From NCBI GenBank assembly GCA_001600615.1, contig BCKK01000006.1, positions 1,505,966 to 1,569,965 on the forward strand: 64,000 nt of DNA. The letters run 5' to 3'. Shown piece after piece: positions 38,946 to 49,014 of the stretch (position 1 is the first letter of the stretch; each line of letters begins with the position of its first letter). The position numbers were made by a program, and so were the translations under genes. The stretch is from Dioszegia crocea. Its lineage: Eukaryota > Basidiomycota > Tremellomycetes > Tremellales > Bulleribasidiaceae. The notes beneath the pieces were generated by a model. It was given only the letters and a program-made list of their open reading frames with translations, ran no database searches and was not told where the DNA came from.

Positions 38946-39817
38946 AGCGCCGGCGATGCAGGCAATGGGTGGGGAGATCTTTCATGAGGGGGTTCACCGG
39001 GCTGAGCGAGCATAAGGGGAATGAGCGAGTCAGGTTCCAGAGACACACTGTAAAGCAGCCACAAATCAGGTCTGTAGATATCTCCAAGTATGAGTTTGAT
39101 AGCGCTAGATGTGAATGTAGGTGGCTTCAGATACATCTCTGTCCGTTCTGCAGGGCATATCGTATCCGAAATCAAAGTAAGTGGACCGTATGATCAAGCT
39201 GTGAGACCCAGGATATACCCAGTAACCCAGGAGACAGGATTGCGACTCTCGGCTAATTCGCCAAAAGATTCTCAAACTCCTCATTCCGTGCCGCCTCAAA
39301 GATGTTGTTTGTTCACCTATAACTGCCCTTCCCTGCTAAAGCTAGGGCGGAAATAGCCGCTTCATCTCGCGCAATGCCCCAAGGATCCTCAGCGCGGGTG
39401 ATGGCGAGGGGAATCAGCTATACTCGCCTCGAAATGCGCGACGAATGCGAAAATTCGAATTCGGATTTCGATTCGATTCGACCTCGAATAATGCTTCAGC
39501 TAGAGGTTCGTTGGTGCACTCTCTGCCCATCTATGACCTGATAGGCTCAAATTCTGGATCTGAGTGGCTCTCACTGATCAATCAGGAAGTAGAAGGCATC
39601 CGCCCTGAGGTCTGGTCTAAGGGTCATGGCGCAATTGTCAGCATGGCTGGTCGAGGCACGAGATCCTTGTCGTGCCATCTTTGACCAGTGGCTTGGGGAT
39701 GCGGACTTGGACTCTCAGGCTTAACATGCGACTTCCTACGGCCGTACACCCGCACTCCTACAACAATCCCTTCACTTTTATCGCTAAGCTACTTCCCATT
39801 CACGCCTCATCCATATT
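38946..39817. other. Intergenic, 872 bp, with group D upstream repeat
   Basis: Copy 3 of the block is at 39244-39330. A TTCGATTCGATTCGA run lies near 39467-39481. No gene recognised. Confidence 0.5.
39244..39330 (+). repeat. Group D upstream block, copy 3
   Basis: GACTCTCGGCTAATTCGCC, then CAAACTCCTCATTCCGTGCC and GATGTTGTTTGTTCACCTA. It matches copy 2 over about 85 bp and is about 490-575 bp before the ATG of 39818. Confidence 0.75.
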
Positions 39818-41167
39818 ATGCCGAAGTCTGAGACGTCGCCCAGTAGACCTCGTCGACTGGCGTCTCGCTCAGCGAATCTATGGTGCAAAGCCCTTGGGGC
39901 GATCAAAGCTCTCTTCTCGTCCCCAACCTCCACCCCGTCCACCTCCCGTTCCCCCTCCCCGCCCGTCCCCCGACCGCGCACTCTGATCGGCGACTCCATC
40001 CCAGTCGAGATCTATCTCAAGATAATCACTCCCCTCCTCGCCACTAGGGACCTCATCACTCTTCTCCGAGTATCTCGGTTCATCCACATCATCACTGCCC
40101 CCACCCTCTACCCGCGCCTGTACACTACGGTCGACATCACCCTCCTCGGCCCTACCGGACCTTTATCCATCCACAATATCCTAAACCCCTCCCGCATTCT
40201 TCCCACTGTCATCTTCAGCACTGTGCTCGAGAGCTCACTAACTCGAGACGGGATCCAAACGGATATACGGCGAATTATCTTCAAAGCTCCCCTCCCTAAT
40301 CAATTCGAACATACCATCCACCTCACCCTCACGCAGCACAGCCACGGTGCCTGTACCCTCCCTACTCCTCTTCACATGCCGCAACTCCAAACCCTCCGTA
40401 TTCGCCCAAGCGGGATAAACGACGATCTCAATCTTTGCTCAGACCAGCCCAATTCTCCCTGCTGCCCCCTCATCGCGAATCTCCATCCTCGACAACTCAT
40501 CATCGGTGGCTACTCCACAGGCCTATTCGGGAATGCGTCGGGTCTTTGGCCTAAAGATCCACCCTCCTTCCCTCCGCCTTTTGTCAAACACCTTGTCGTC
40601 CTCGTCGGGATATACGGCGGATTTGAGCAGGGGTCGGAATCAGGTGCAGCCCTCCTGCAGAATCTACCGAGCACCTTGGAGAAGGTCTCATTTGTCATTT
40701 CAAGCAGAGAGAAGTGTTGGACGGAATGGAAAGAGCAGTGGGGCACGCCAATGGTGTTTGCGCTCATTCCATTCCCGAATTGGAGGTCAATGACGATGGG
40801 CGTAATGAAGACATTGATGGGTGATGCGAAGGAGGTGGAGATTGTGGGTTCGGAGTTTGCGACACGGTTCTGGCCAGTGACAACAACGAGGCAGGATGGG
40901 ATTGAAAGCTATATGCGGAATCAGTTCATGATGTCGATGTTGACGCTGGGGAAGGGTGTGGAAGAGTCGAGAGAAAAGGCGAAGAAGGTTAAATTCCTTG
41001 ATGAGGAAGCTTTTGAGCTAAGGGAGGGATGGTTTGGCGCTGCACGGGACGAGTCGACGGCGCTGCTGGCGCAGAAGCTGATGCGGATTGAGAGGGAGAA
41101 AAGAGCCGCGGAAACCTGTCGTTTGGCTCAAGCGCAAGAGAGGGTGAAGTTGGTCGTTAAGCGCTAG
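39818..41167 (+). CDS. F-box family protein (group D)
   Basis: Intronless, 449 aa. A basic, Ser/Pro-rich N-terminus precedes the F-box-like domain at about residues 60-107 (SIPVEIYLKIITPLLATRDLITLLRVSRFIHIITAPTLYPRLYTTVDI). The middle has IHLTLTQHSHGAC, MPQLQTLRIRPSGINDDLNLC, CCPLIANLHPRQLIIGGYSTGLFG, FPPPFVKHLVVLVGIYGG and LPSTLEKVSFVISSREKCW. The C-terminal block is VEIVGSEFATRFW and VKFLDEEAFELREGWFGAARDES, followed by a helical basic end (LMRIEREKRAAE). No Cys/His tail. Close to the 35970 and 33523 genes. Confidence 0.88.
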   Translation: MPKSETSPSRPRRLASRSANLWCKALGAIKALFSSPTSTPSTSRSPSPPVPRPRTLIGDSIPVEIYLKIITPLLATRDLITLLRVSRFIHIITAPTLYPRLYTTVDITLLGPTGPLSIHNILNPSRILPTVIFSTVLESSLTRDGIQTDIRRIIFKAPLPNQFEHTIHLTLTQHSHGACTLPTPLHMPQLQTLRIRPSGINDDLNLCSDQPNSPCCPLIANLHPRQLIIGGYSTGLFGNASGLWPKDPPSFPPPFVKHLVVLVGIYGGFEQGSESGAALLQNLPSTLEKVSFVISSREKCWTEWKEQWGTPMVFALIPFPNWRSMTMGVMKTLMGDAKEVEIVGSEFATRFWPVTTTRQDGIESYMRNQFMMSMLTLGKGVEESREKAKKVKFLDEEAFELREGWFGAARDESTALLAQKLMRIEREKRAAETCRLAQAQERVKLVVKR

Positions 41168-41985
41168 GTTTTGCTTCTGTAAGGAGGGGATCAGGAGGGT
41201 GACTTCCTCAGTAGCGATGCGTCAGTCAGCGGCACAATGTGGAAAGTAGCTTCTTCAGACGAGGGAAGGGTTCGCTTGCGAGATTGCCCATTTCGGGTCA
41301 GCCATACTATAAGAGATGGCACTGTATTACAAGGTACAAGGGGCATCTTCGCATCGGAAGTGACTTGAAGTCTTGAACCTGCCGGGGAGTCATAGCGAGC
41401 AAGGAGACACTATACAGCGCTGGACTGACCGTCCAAGCTCCATCCGCCACACTCGCTTAGCTCGCCAAAATCCTCACACCCGCCCAACAATCGAGCAACT
41501 TTCCGGATTGGCTTTACATCACTCGCGCACTCGCACAATATCGCCAAAGCGATGGCAATCTGCTATGAGATCTACAGCCTGGACGAGGAATGACCGGATG
41601 ACGCTTGGAAAATCACCCGCATGAGGCACCGACGTGACGATGAATCGGCAAACATGACTCGATCATCGATTTCTCAGGGCGAAGCCTTTGTTTCCCGCAT
41701 CGCTCTTGATATTCACTATGCTCTCAAGAGAGTCTTCAGCTGATCAGATCTGAAATGTGATTTTTAGCTTACAATGCCGGTTGGGCGGAGCTTGAGTTAG
41801 GAGTGGGGACCAGAGTCGAGGGGAGGGCTCAATGGCGTGTGGATGCGGACAGGTGGGGGACAAAAGGGACAATAAAGCTTCTCTACTTCTCAGCGCTTCG
41901 ACTTCACCCATCAAATCACCCTTCATCCCCCTGGACGTCTACATCCTTCACCATTCACCCTTCATACTTCATTCTCGTCGTCAAT
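41168..41985. other. Intergenic, 818 bp, with group D upstream repeat
   Basis: Copy 4 of the block is at about 41446-41485. A GGTGGGGGACAAAAGGG element near 41852, about 130 bp before the next ATG, resembles the group F G-rich block. No gene. Confidence 0.5.
41446..41485 (+). repeat. Group D upstream block, copy 4
   Basis: CCACACTCGCTTAGCTCGCC then AAAATCCTCAC; only the first 35-40 bp are conserved. It lies about 500-540 bp before the ATG of 41986. Confidence 0.7.
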
Positions 41986-43734
41986 ATGTCAGAGCAAACC
42001 AGCGAAACTACCCAAACTGTCCCAACCTCAATCTGGGACAGGATCACTACCCTCTTCTTCTTGCCCAAGATCGTCCAAGCCACCCCTTCACTCGGGCCGT
42101 CTATCCCGTCAGCCACCATCATCACATCCCTAGCTCTAAGCGGGGCTATCACTCCCGAACAGCCGGCGGTCCCGTCAGCTCACTCCGGTACCGTCGTTCC
42201 AATCACCATCACTGAGTTGATTGATACCATCGTGCTTGTAAGTATCGTCTCATCAGCCATTTGGCAAAGCTTACAGTACAGCCCACTCCGACTGCTCCTA
42301 CCCTTCGCATCTTGACGGTTCCCTCCAAGCCAGATGCTCAAATCAAGCTCGTCCACCTCGCCAATACCATCATCCTCATCCGCGCCATCCCTCCTAATTC
42401 ACTCGTCCTCCGATCAAAACCCGTCGTCGAACCCAAACCTGCCGTTCAGGCACAGTCCGCTCGACGGCTCACTCCCCCGAACAAGAATGGCTACTCCATC
42501 CCAGTCGAAATCTACCTCCTCATCCTCCCCACAGCTTGTCCGGATGCTCCGGGTGTCTCGCTTCTTCCACTTCCTCCTCGCTCCATCACTCTATCGTACC
42601 CTCTACTCCATCGTCGACATTGCCCTTCCCAACACAATTTCCCCACTCTCCATCAGGCGAATCCCTATCCCATCACGCGAAGTGATCGCTCTCACCGCTC
42701 AACGCGTTCTGACGAGCTCGATAGATTCGAGCGGAATCCAGATGGACCTCAGGCAAATCATCATCAAACTCCCCCTTCCCAACCCCCTCGAATACGTCAC
42801 TCACCTCACCCTACCCCAGCACAAACGCACCGTCTGCTCTTCCTCCGTCGCCCTAGTCATGCCGCATATCAAAACGTTGCGCATCCGGCCCAACGGATCC
42901 GACGACGGTATCTCCCTCTGCCTCGGCTTTCACGATACCACCTGCCCCCTCATTGCCAAGCTCCAGCCTTCACAACTCATCATTGGCGGCGGCAGCACTG
43001 GCCTCAGCGGGTCTTTCGCCGGTCTCTGGTCCACTGGCCCACTGCCCTTCCCACCTCCTTTCGTCACCCACCTCGTCGTCCTCGTCGGGTTGTTCACTTT
43101 GTTTGACCTGGGCGAGGACAAGGCTGCAGCTATCTTTCGCCAGATGCCCGGCACGGTGGAGAAAATCTCATTCGTGCTCTCGTGCGCGGAGCTAGCCTGG
43201 GACAATCTGTCCGACGTTGGCAATCCTGCGATTGACGATCAATTGGATGAGATGGTGGAGGCCGAAGTGATTGGGCGGACGGCGATGCGAGCCTCGGTCG
43301 GACAGGCGGGTGCTATCGAGGTAGTGGGGGCAGGTGAAGAGATTAGGGCGCAGATGCCAGCGGAGCTGGAGAGGTGCCTCATCAAGATGGGACATAGCCT
43401 CACAGTGGCGGACAAAAGGTTCAAGGCGGTGGTGTTCATCACGGATGAGACGTTTGAGGAGCGAGAGGGATGGTTTGCGGCGTAGAGGGCAGAGTCGAAG
43501 GAGGTCCTAGTCGAGAAGGTGTTGGGACTGGCAAGGGCTGTGGCGGGGGCTAGGCAGGCAGCGGCGCTACAGCATGCGAGCATGGAGCAGGCGAGGTTGG
43601 AACAAGTGCGGCAAGATGAAGAGGACGATTGCATGGACTACGACAAGCACGGCATGTGCGACAATCCAGACCACGATCACCGAACCTGCGATGATTTCGA
43701 CTACGATGACAACTATGACTGGGATGGCTACTGA
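41986..43734 (+). pseudogene. Group D F-box gene with frameshift in the F-box and a premature stop
   Basis: Three unusual things occur. First, the N-terminus (41986-42237, MSEQTSETTQTV) is joined in frame by a 44-nt GT-AG intron (42238-42281) to PTPTAPTLRIL and on to NKNGYSIPVEIYLLI; other members lack introns. Second, at about 42530 the F-box breaks: about five codons are missing relative to sisters and the frame moves by one, after which LVRMLRVSRFFHFLLAPSLY continues. Third, a TAG at 43483 follows EGWFAA, yet the same frame stays open to 43734, reading RAESKEVLVEKV and a Cys/Asp/His-rich tail (DYDKHGMCDNPDHDHRTCDD) that matches the 37545 gene after WYAAEQAESRE. The middle (THLTLPQH, MPHIKTLRIRP, TCPLIAKLQPSQLIIGGGSTGLSG) is intact. 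I judge it recently inactivated. Confidence 0.75.
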
Positions 43735-44054
43735 GCAGTCATGGTCTGGCGTCAGTGGGTAAGGAGGCGGCGGTGGTATGAGGAAGAGGAAAGGGCGGGA
43801 GAGAAGACTGAGATACCCGGGAAGTGAGCCTTAAACTCTTATTTGTAGATATATCGAAAGTGGCTTCAGCAGCGTGGGTCGGTAGATGTTTATAGCTATG
43901 TATGAGACTTGAGGTGACTACTATAGTCTCCGGTCGATTGGATCATTACAGGTGATCTCTCCGGGAATGGTACTGAAGAGTCCAAACCTGCCCAGTATGA
44001 ACAAACGTGCTGACATTCATAGCCTCACTTCTCATCTCGACGATCTACCCTCAA

Positions 44055-44075
44055 GCCTCAGGCCTCAGGCCTCAG
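44055..44075 (+). repeat. Heptamer array, (GCCTCAG)3
   Basis: Three perfect 7-bp units with a partial unit before them. Confidence 0.9.
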
Positions 44076-44269
44076 GCTTTGACCAAGCTACGCATACTGC
44101 ACAGCCTCCCATACACATACCTCTGGCTCCAGACCCAGCAGACCGGGTGCCACACTCCGAAAAGCCCGAGAATGGTATGCTTGGCAATTACGGCACCAGC
44201 CTTATCAGATAGCAATCCTCGGACCCGACTTCGGCCGACTGACTATACTTTTCCTCCCGAGCCTCCGCC

Positions 44270-44297
44270 CTTGCGTCTTGCGCCTTGCGCCTTGCGC
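44270..44297 (+). repeat. Heptamer array, (CTTGCGC)4
   Basis: Four 7-bp units, the first with one change (CTTGCGT). It is the third heptamer array in the window. Confidence 0.9.
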
Positions 44298-44580
44298 CCA
44301 TTGTTCAGGTACATTCTCCGAAGTCCGAGCGCCGCCAAGTCTTCAAAGAAATTCTGCCTGTCGTGTCCGAGCAAAGAAGGCGGGAGCCGTGCCTGTCTGA
44401 GATGGAAATGGGTGATTGGTCGGCCGATAAGCGGGTGAGGGTGGACTTTTTGGATTTCTGGGCAAGGGGTATATAAGGTGAGGCTGACTTGAGGTTTTCC
44501 TCATCCTTCTTACTCCCCCTCTTACACTCCAGACTTACAGCACTTCCCTTGCCTATCCTCAATCTTCATCCCGTTAAAAG

Positions 44581-45348
44581 ATGAGACTCTCCCTCCTCTT
44601 TGCTTCGGCTGTGTCTATGGCTTCGGTCGCACAAGCGTGAGTCTCCATTGCTTTCATCTACTGCGTCGCTCCCAGTGATCCTTGAGATTTGAGCTGACCC
44701 ACCAGATACACTGCGTGTATGTTGGACTGCATGAGCAAAGCTGTTGGCCCCGCCGGATGCTCTGGCACAAACTACAACACCACTGCTTGTCTTTGTCTCA
44801 ATGCTCAATTCACATCCTTGACTAGGACATGCTTCTACACGTAAGTCTTCCTGTCACCCCCTTCCACGTTTTCCTCAACCGGTCTGCCCACCTGCGCTCA
44901 ACTCCCTCATGACCCCATTCCATCAAGCCATCATGCCTGGATTCCGAGCTAACATCCCAGCGCATGCGTAGACGACATTTACCCCTGGTACAACCTCCGC
45001 GAAGCCGAATGCGGTTCCCTCTCTTCGGACCTCACATCTCCCCAATTCGTCCCCAGCAACGGTAACTCCACCTACGACAAAGCTGTCGCTGCCGGCAGCT
45101 CCGCCATCTCCGTCTCTTCGGTCGCCGTCGCTCGGTCTTCTGGATCCGCCTCTGCCACTGGCTCAGCTACCGCCTCGGCATCAGCCACTTCATCCCCTGC
45201 CGCCTCTGTCGCTTCGAGCGCTGCTGCTGCTGCGTCCTCATCCAGGGCCGCTGGGGCCTTGAGCGTCAGTCTCGGGGCCAGGGAGGTCGTCCTGGCTCTT
45301 GGGCTTGGTTTGGGCGGTGCGGTCGTTGGCGGTCTGCTTGTTCTTTAA
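44581..45348 (+). CDS. CFEM-domain, GPI-anchored secreted protein
   Basis: Spliced, 192 aa: 44581-44636, 44706-44840, 44961-45348, with GT-AG introns. A signal peptide (residues 1-19, MRLSLLFASAVSMASVAQA) is followed by a CFEM domain with exactly eight Cys at 23, 27, 37, 47, 49, 61, 66 and 81, including the CLC pair. A Ser/Ala/Thr-rich low-complexity stalk (about 100-165) and a hydrophobic C-terminus (VVLALGLGLGGAVVGGLLVL) indicate a GPI anchor, so the protein should sit on the plasma membrane or cell wall. Fungal CFEM proteins are known for haem binding and iron uptake, or wall roles. An Asp at the usual haem position is plausible (LDC at 25-27) but not proven. It is unrelated to the F-box array. 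Confidence 0.92.
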
Positions 45349-45893
45349 GTGGAATGGCTGAGTGGTGATGGTGGAGAGTGGTAAGGATGGCTGGCGTCGA
45401 TGAGGTCGATCGGCTGTAGCTGATCTCGAGGTGAAGAGGGATAGATCGAGGGTAGTTTAGGTCTATAAGTCTAGAATGTGATGATATGATATTTTCAGTA
45501 AATGTGTTATTGAGCCGATAATACTTGTACATCTGCAAGGCCATATATCACCAGCTACCACAGGTCATGTCAACAGAGACTCACAACTCAGTCTGTTATG
45601 GGCCCGTGGCTTATCGAAATGCCCCTTGGTTGGGCTCATACCCGCCCTCCCATCAGATTATGAAGATTTTTGTGTCTCTTCTGATGGAACAACCAGCTAC
45701 TCAGCTAGCCATCTGGCGGAGCAGGCTACTACGAAAAGCTATCATTAAGTCAATCAAACGAGCCTGAAGCAACACAGCCACAGGTCGCAGCCACCTTTAA
45801 GCGTGCTTACGTCATCTGATGCCGATCTTTTTGGCTGACACTGAACAGACATCTTCGCGTTGAACTGTTCATTATCATTCAGCATCACTTGGA
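45349..45893. other. Intergenic, 545 bp
   Basis: No gene, relic or repeat recognised. It holds the promoter of the 45894 gene. Confidence 0.45.
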
Positions 45894-47090
45894 ATGGCTA
45901 CGACTGTATCTCCTATCGTCCTGCTACATACTCGCGATGAACTCCCAGTCGAAATCTGCGAGCACATCATTTCGTTCATCCCCAATAGAACCATACAGGA
46001 CCTTGCGCGGCTTATGCGGGTATCGCTTCGACTCTACCTCATCGCCTGCCAACTACTCTATGCTCGGCTAGACATCGACCTCTCACGAGATCATCATCCA
46101 CTATCTCATCCTATCCGTTCTGTAGATCCGAAATCCGGACGTCTCGTCCCCGATCTCGAACCATCTGCCCACTCGCCAAGCGAAGCTTTCAAAGAAATCC
46201 AATTCCAAACCCCACGTTGTTCCTACGCTACAACTTTGACATTACACTCACACGCCGACACACAGTGTACGCTCTATCCTCCTCTCCAATTGCCTCTCCT
46301 CAGGTCTCTGCGTATCCGACCCGGAAATTCCTGGGACAATCACCTCAATCTGTGCCGCGACTGTAATGCCAGAACGACGAGAAAATGCTCCTCGGACAGT
46401 CCCGCAGCACACTGCGCGTTGATCAGAGATCTGAAGCCATTGCAAATCATTCTTGGAGGGTGGGAATGTGGTCTCGATAAGCCTAAAGTCACGCTCTGGC
46501 CCATCCGAGCGGAATTTGTCGAAGAAGTTGCGGTCGTCGTCGGTCGGAATATCGATTATAGGGGCGATGACCGTACTTGGCTCAACAAATTACCAGCTAC
46601 TGTCAAACGGCTCACATTCGTCATGTGGACTTGGGATGGTAAGATACCAATCGACGATACCGACCCAGTGTACCCTACCGAGGTCGATAATCCCGAGTGG
46701 GGATACACTACAGGGCAGCCGAAAATCTCCCATGCCGATGACTTTGATTACGACGTGTTACTTGATGTGATGTCTGATGTGTTTGGAAGTGCGGCGGAGA
46801 TTGTGGAGGTTGTGGGGTTCGAGACGTGTATTGCGGGTTGGCCAGATCGGGAGGTTGAGGAGGCGATTGGCGTTTTGAGGGGGGAGGTGGAGGTGCGCTT
46901 GGGAAAGTCTATGGGCGATACGGAGAGGGCCAAGAAGCGGGCGGAGGGTATTCGGTTTATCAGAGGGGAAGACTTCGTGGGCAAAGCGGGGATGGGGGAG
47001 ATTGAGGAGGTGAGGAGATTATGGGAGTCCAGGGAGGAGATTCGGAGGGCTGTAATACAGGAGAGACAGGGATATTATGGGAAAACATGA
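45894..47090 (+). CDS. F-box family protein (group E)
   Basis: Intronless, 398 aa. The F-box-like domain is at about residues 16-63 (ELPVEICEHIISFIPNRTIQDLARLMRVSLRLYLIACQLLYARLDIDL), with the MRVS core typical of this group. The middle has TLTLHSHADTQC, LPLLRSLRIRPGNSWDNHLNLC, a Cys-containing insert (CRDCNARTTRKCSSD), HCALIRDLKPLQIILGGWECGLD, FVEEVAVVVG and LPATVKRLTFVMWTWD. The C-terminal block is IVEVVGFETCIAGW and IRFIRGEDFVGKAGMGEIEEVRRLWESREEIRRAVIQER. The last part, a long amphipathic helix, is specific to group E. Closest to the broken 49015 gene. Confidence 0.88.
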   Translation: MATTVSPIVLLHTRDELPVEICEHIISFIPNRTIQDLARLMRVSLRLYLIACQLLYARLDIDLSRDHHPLSHPIRSVDPKSGRLVPDLEPSAHSPSEAFKEIQFQTPRCSYATTLTLHSHADTQCTLYPPLQLPLLRSLRIRPGNSWDNHLNLCRDCNARTTRKCSSDSPAAHCALIRDLKPLQIILGGWECGLDKPKVTLWPIRAEFVEEVAVVVGRNIDYRGDDRTWLNKLPATVKRLTFVMWTWDGKIPIDDTDPVYPTEVDNPEWGYTTGQPKISHADDFDYDVLLDVMSDVFGSAAEIVEVVGFETCIAGWPDREVEEAIGVLRGEVEVRLGKSMGDTERAKKRAEGIRFIRGEDFVGKAGMGEIEEVRRLWESREEIRRAVIQERQGYYGKT

Positions 47091-47494
47091 GCCGAATGAT
47101 GGGAGAGATTCATGCTGTACGACGCACATGATCTACGCTGAGTTTGCGTGGGGCTAGAACGATGGGCGAACAAGTGGAGAGGCTGGGGAGGGAGATTGCA
47201 GATGTGGATCTTCGGGGATGGCCCATAGGTGGACAATCTTGAATGGAAAGGGATGGTGGGGAATGTGAGGAGTCCACTGTCAAGCTGTATAGTGAGTCGT
47301 CCGTCCTTCTATTCTTTCCTCTTCTGGTTGACCTTCATGGGCTGCCCAACGGCGGAAGAGTGGGGAAGAGGGGGAGTGGACCTAAACCCGACCGTCTCGG
47401 ACGAGACAACCAAAGGAGGGTTCTGGCAATTTTACCCTCTTCTACCGTCTTCTTTCATCCACCTCTCTCTTTCCTGCATACATCAACCGGCAAG
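47091..47494. other. Intergenic with group F G-rich block
   Basis: 404 bp. The segment at about 47353-47435 (AGAGTGGGGAAGAGGGGGAG, then GACGAGACAACCAAAGGAGG) resembles the flanks of the 51933 and 54028 genes. No gene. Confidence 0.5.
47353..47435 (+). promoter_or_regulatory. Group F upstream G-rich block, copy 1
   Basis: A G-rich run, then GGACGAGAC and AAAGGAGGGTTCTGGCAATT about 65 bp before the ATG at 47495. The copy before 54028 has AAAGGAGGGGTCTCGCAATT at the same relative place. Confidence 0.5.
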
Positions 47495-48633
47495 ATGTCT
47501 GCTAATACCACCTCAGCTACGCAACCAGCTTGTTCCGCCACTCCCAAACTACCCAATCCCATCCCCGTCGAAATCCTCAGTCGCATCATCAGCCAACTTT
47601 CCACTCCTGAGCTCGGTCGTTCTGCCCGTGCTAGTCGACTGTTCTACCTCATCGCTACTCCTATACTGTACCGGACAGTCTATATCGATATCTCCCTCTC
47701 TATCAATCCCCTCTTTATTAATGGTGTCCCTATCCCCAACTTCTCTTGGGAGACGACCAAACCCACATCCAACAGTCCACTTCCCATCAGCCAAGCCATC
47801 AATGACCTGGTCGACCCCCTATCCCTCGAACCTTCCCTTCCTCCGCTCCTCCCCATCCGCGACAGATTCCTCTACACCACCCACCTCACTATACGCGCTC
47901 ATCGTCGAGACCAGTGCAGCCTGGTACTCCCTCGTATCCTAGTCATGCCCTGCTTGTGCGCGTCGAGCCCAATGCGGACGATCATTATCTCGATCTCTGT
48001 ACCGCATTGCGTTGCCCTCTCATGCGAGGTCTTCATCCCCGTAAAGTCACCCTCGGCGGAAGGACTACCGGGCTCTCGGGCAGCGCCATGGGTTTATCCT
48101 CGGAACCTCCTTCTCGATCGCCCTCCGACCCCATACTCCCTAATCTGAAATTCTCATTCCCTCCTCCTCACGTCAAAGAGCTTGTCATTCGTGTGGGCGT
48201 TCCGCGCGAACCCGGGCAACCCCATGTCCGTCTTGGACGTAACGTACCCACCGCGCTCTTCCTGAAGGATCTTCCTAAATCTCTCACTAGAGTGACTTTT
48301 GATCTGTGGATGGTCCAAGTAAGGTTCCTGTTAGCTGAGCTACCTGACGGATTCGACCAGGACTACTTGGCCAATGTCATAAAGGGCAATCTAGGAGAGG
48401 CGTGTTCGGGTGATGCGCAAGTGGTGGAAATAGCGGATTACGAGTCAGTGGAGGCGGGCTGGAACAGAAACAATGACACCCCTTTCAAGGTCTCTATGAG
48501 GGGAGACGTTGAGTTCTACCTGAAACAGAAGGGCTGGATGGACGAGGCGGCTGTGAAAAGAGCAGATGAGGTGAAATTTGTTGGAAGGGCGGAATGGCGG
48601 GCGAGATCGGCTGTAGCTGCCATCGGAGGTTAA
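47495..48633 (+). pseudogene. Group F F-box gene with a single frameshift
   Basis: From the ATG at 47495 the frame reads a good N-terminus and F-box-like domain (about residues 21-66: NPIPVEILSRIISQLSTPELGRSARASRLFYLIATPILYRT), then THLTIRAHRRDQCSLVLPRILVMP. Right after VMP, near 47951, the family sequence jumps to another frame: LLVRVEPNADDHYLDLC, CPLMRGLHPRKVTLGGRTTGLSG, FPPPHVKELVIRVG, VVEIADYESVEAGW and VKFVGRAEWRARS to the stop at 48633. Sister genes have a few more residues between the two parts, so a small deletion is likely. No usable intron signals bridge it. Everything else is intact, so the lesion is recent or a sequence error. Confidence 0.75.
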
Positions 48634-49014
48634 GATGGGAGAAAGAGGGAACTTGGCGTAACACTTGCACGGAGAGTGAAGAAGATACGGCAATATGTGG
48701 TATGAGGCTGGCGATTGAGAGGTGCGAGATGAGTGCAGGAAATCGTCTGGAGTTGGAGTGGAATGAGGGGGTGTCAATATCTTTCAGGATGGACCTGTCT
48801 GGTAGAGGTTCCGTAATAGTCTCACACTACATATAGGATCTGCTAGTATCCAATCAGCGTGGTGAGCCAAGGATACCTACCTTTAGGCTGAAGCATGATG
48901 TAGGTCCAGCATACCTCAAATCCTGCACGTGGCAGCGGGAACCCATAAGGCGCTTTCCCTTCCGCTGCGACCATCGATATCATCTCTTCATCTATCCTCG
49001 AAATACAGCTCACC
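48634..49014. other. Intergenic, 381 bp
   Basis: Promoter region of the 49015 gene; nothing else recognised. Confidence 0.45.

Larger units (their letters stand above)
43735..44580. other. Intergenic, 846 bp, with two heptamer arrays
   Basis: It holds two short 7-bp arrays (listed separately). The last 100 bp are the promoter of the CFEM gene, with a TATA-like TATATAAGG at 44470-44478. No other gene. Confidence 0.5.

Noticed and set aside
41986..42237. Calling the N-terminal exon of the 41986 copy a separate small gene
   Set aside because: The 44-nt intron with GTAAGT and TACAG joins it in phase to the NKNGYSIPVEIY part, so it is more simply the 5' end of the same gene.
45266..45544. 92-codon minus-strand frame
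   Set aside because: It is antisense to the CFEM 3' end and the flank, with no domain or upstream signals.
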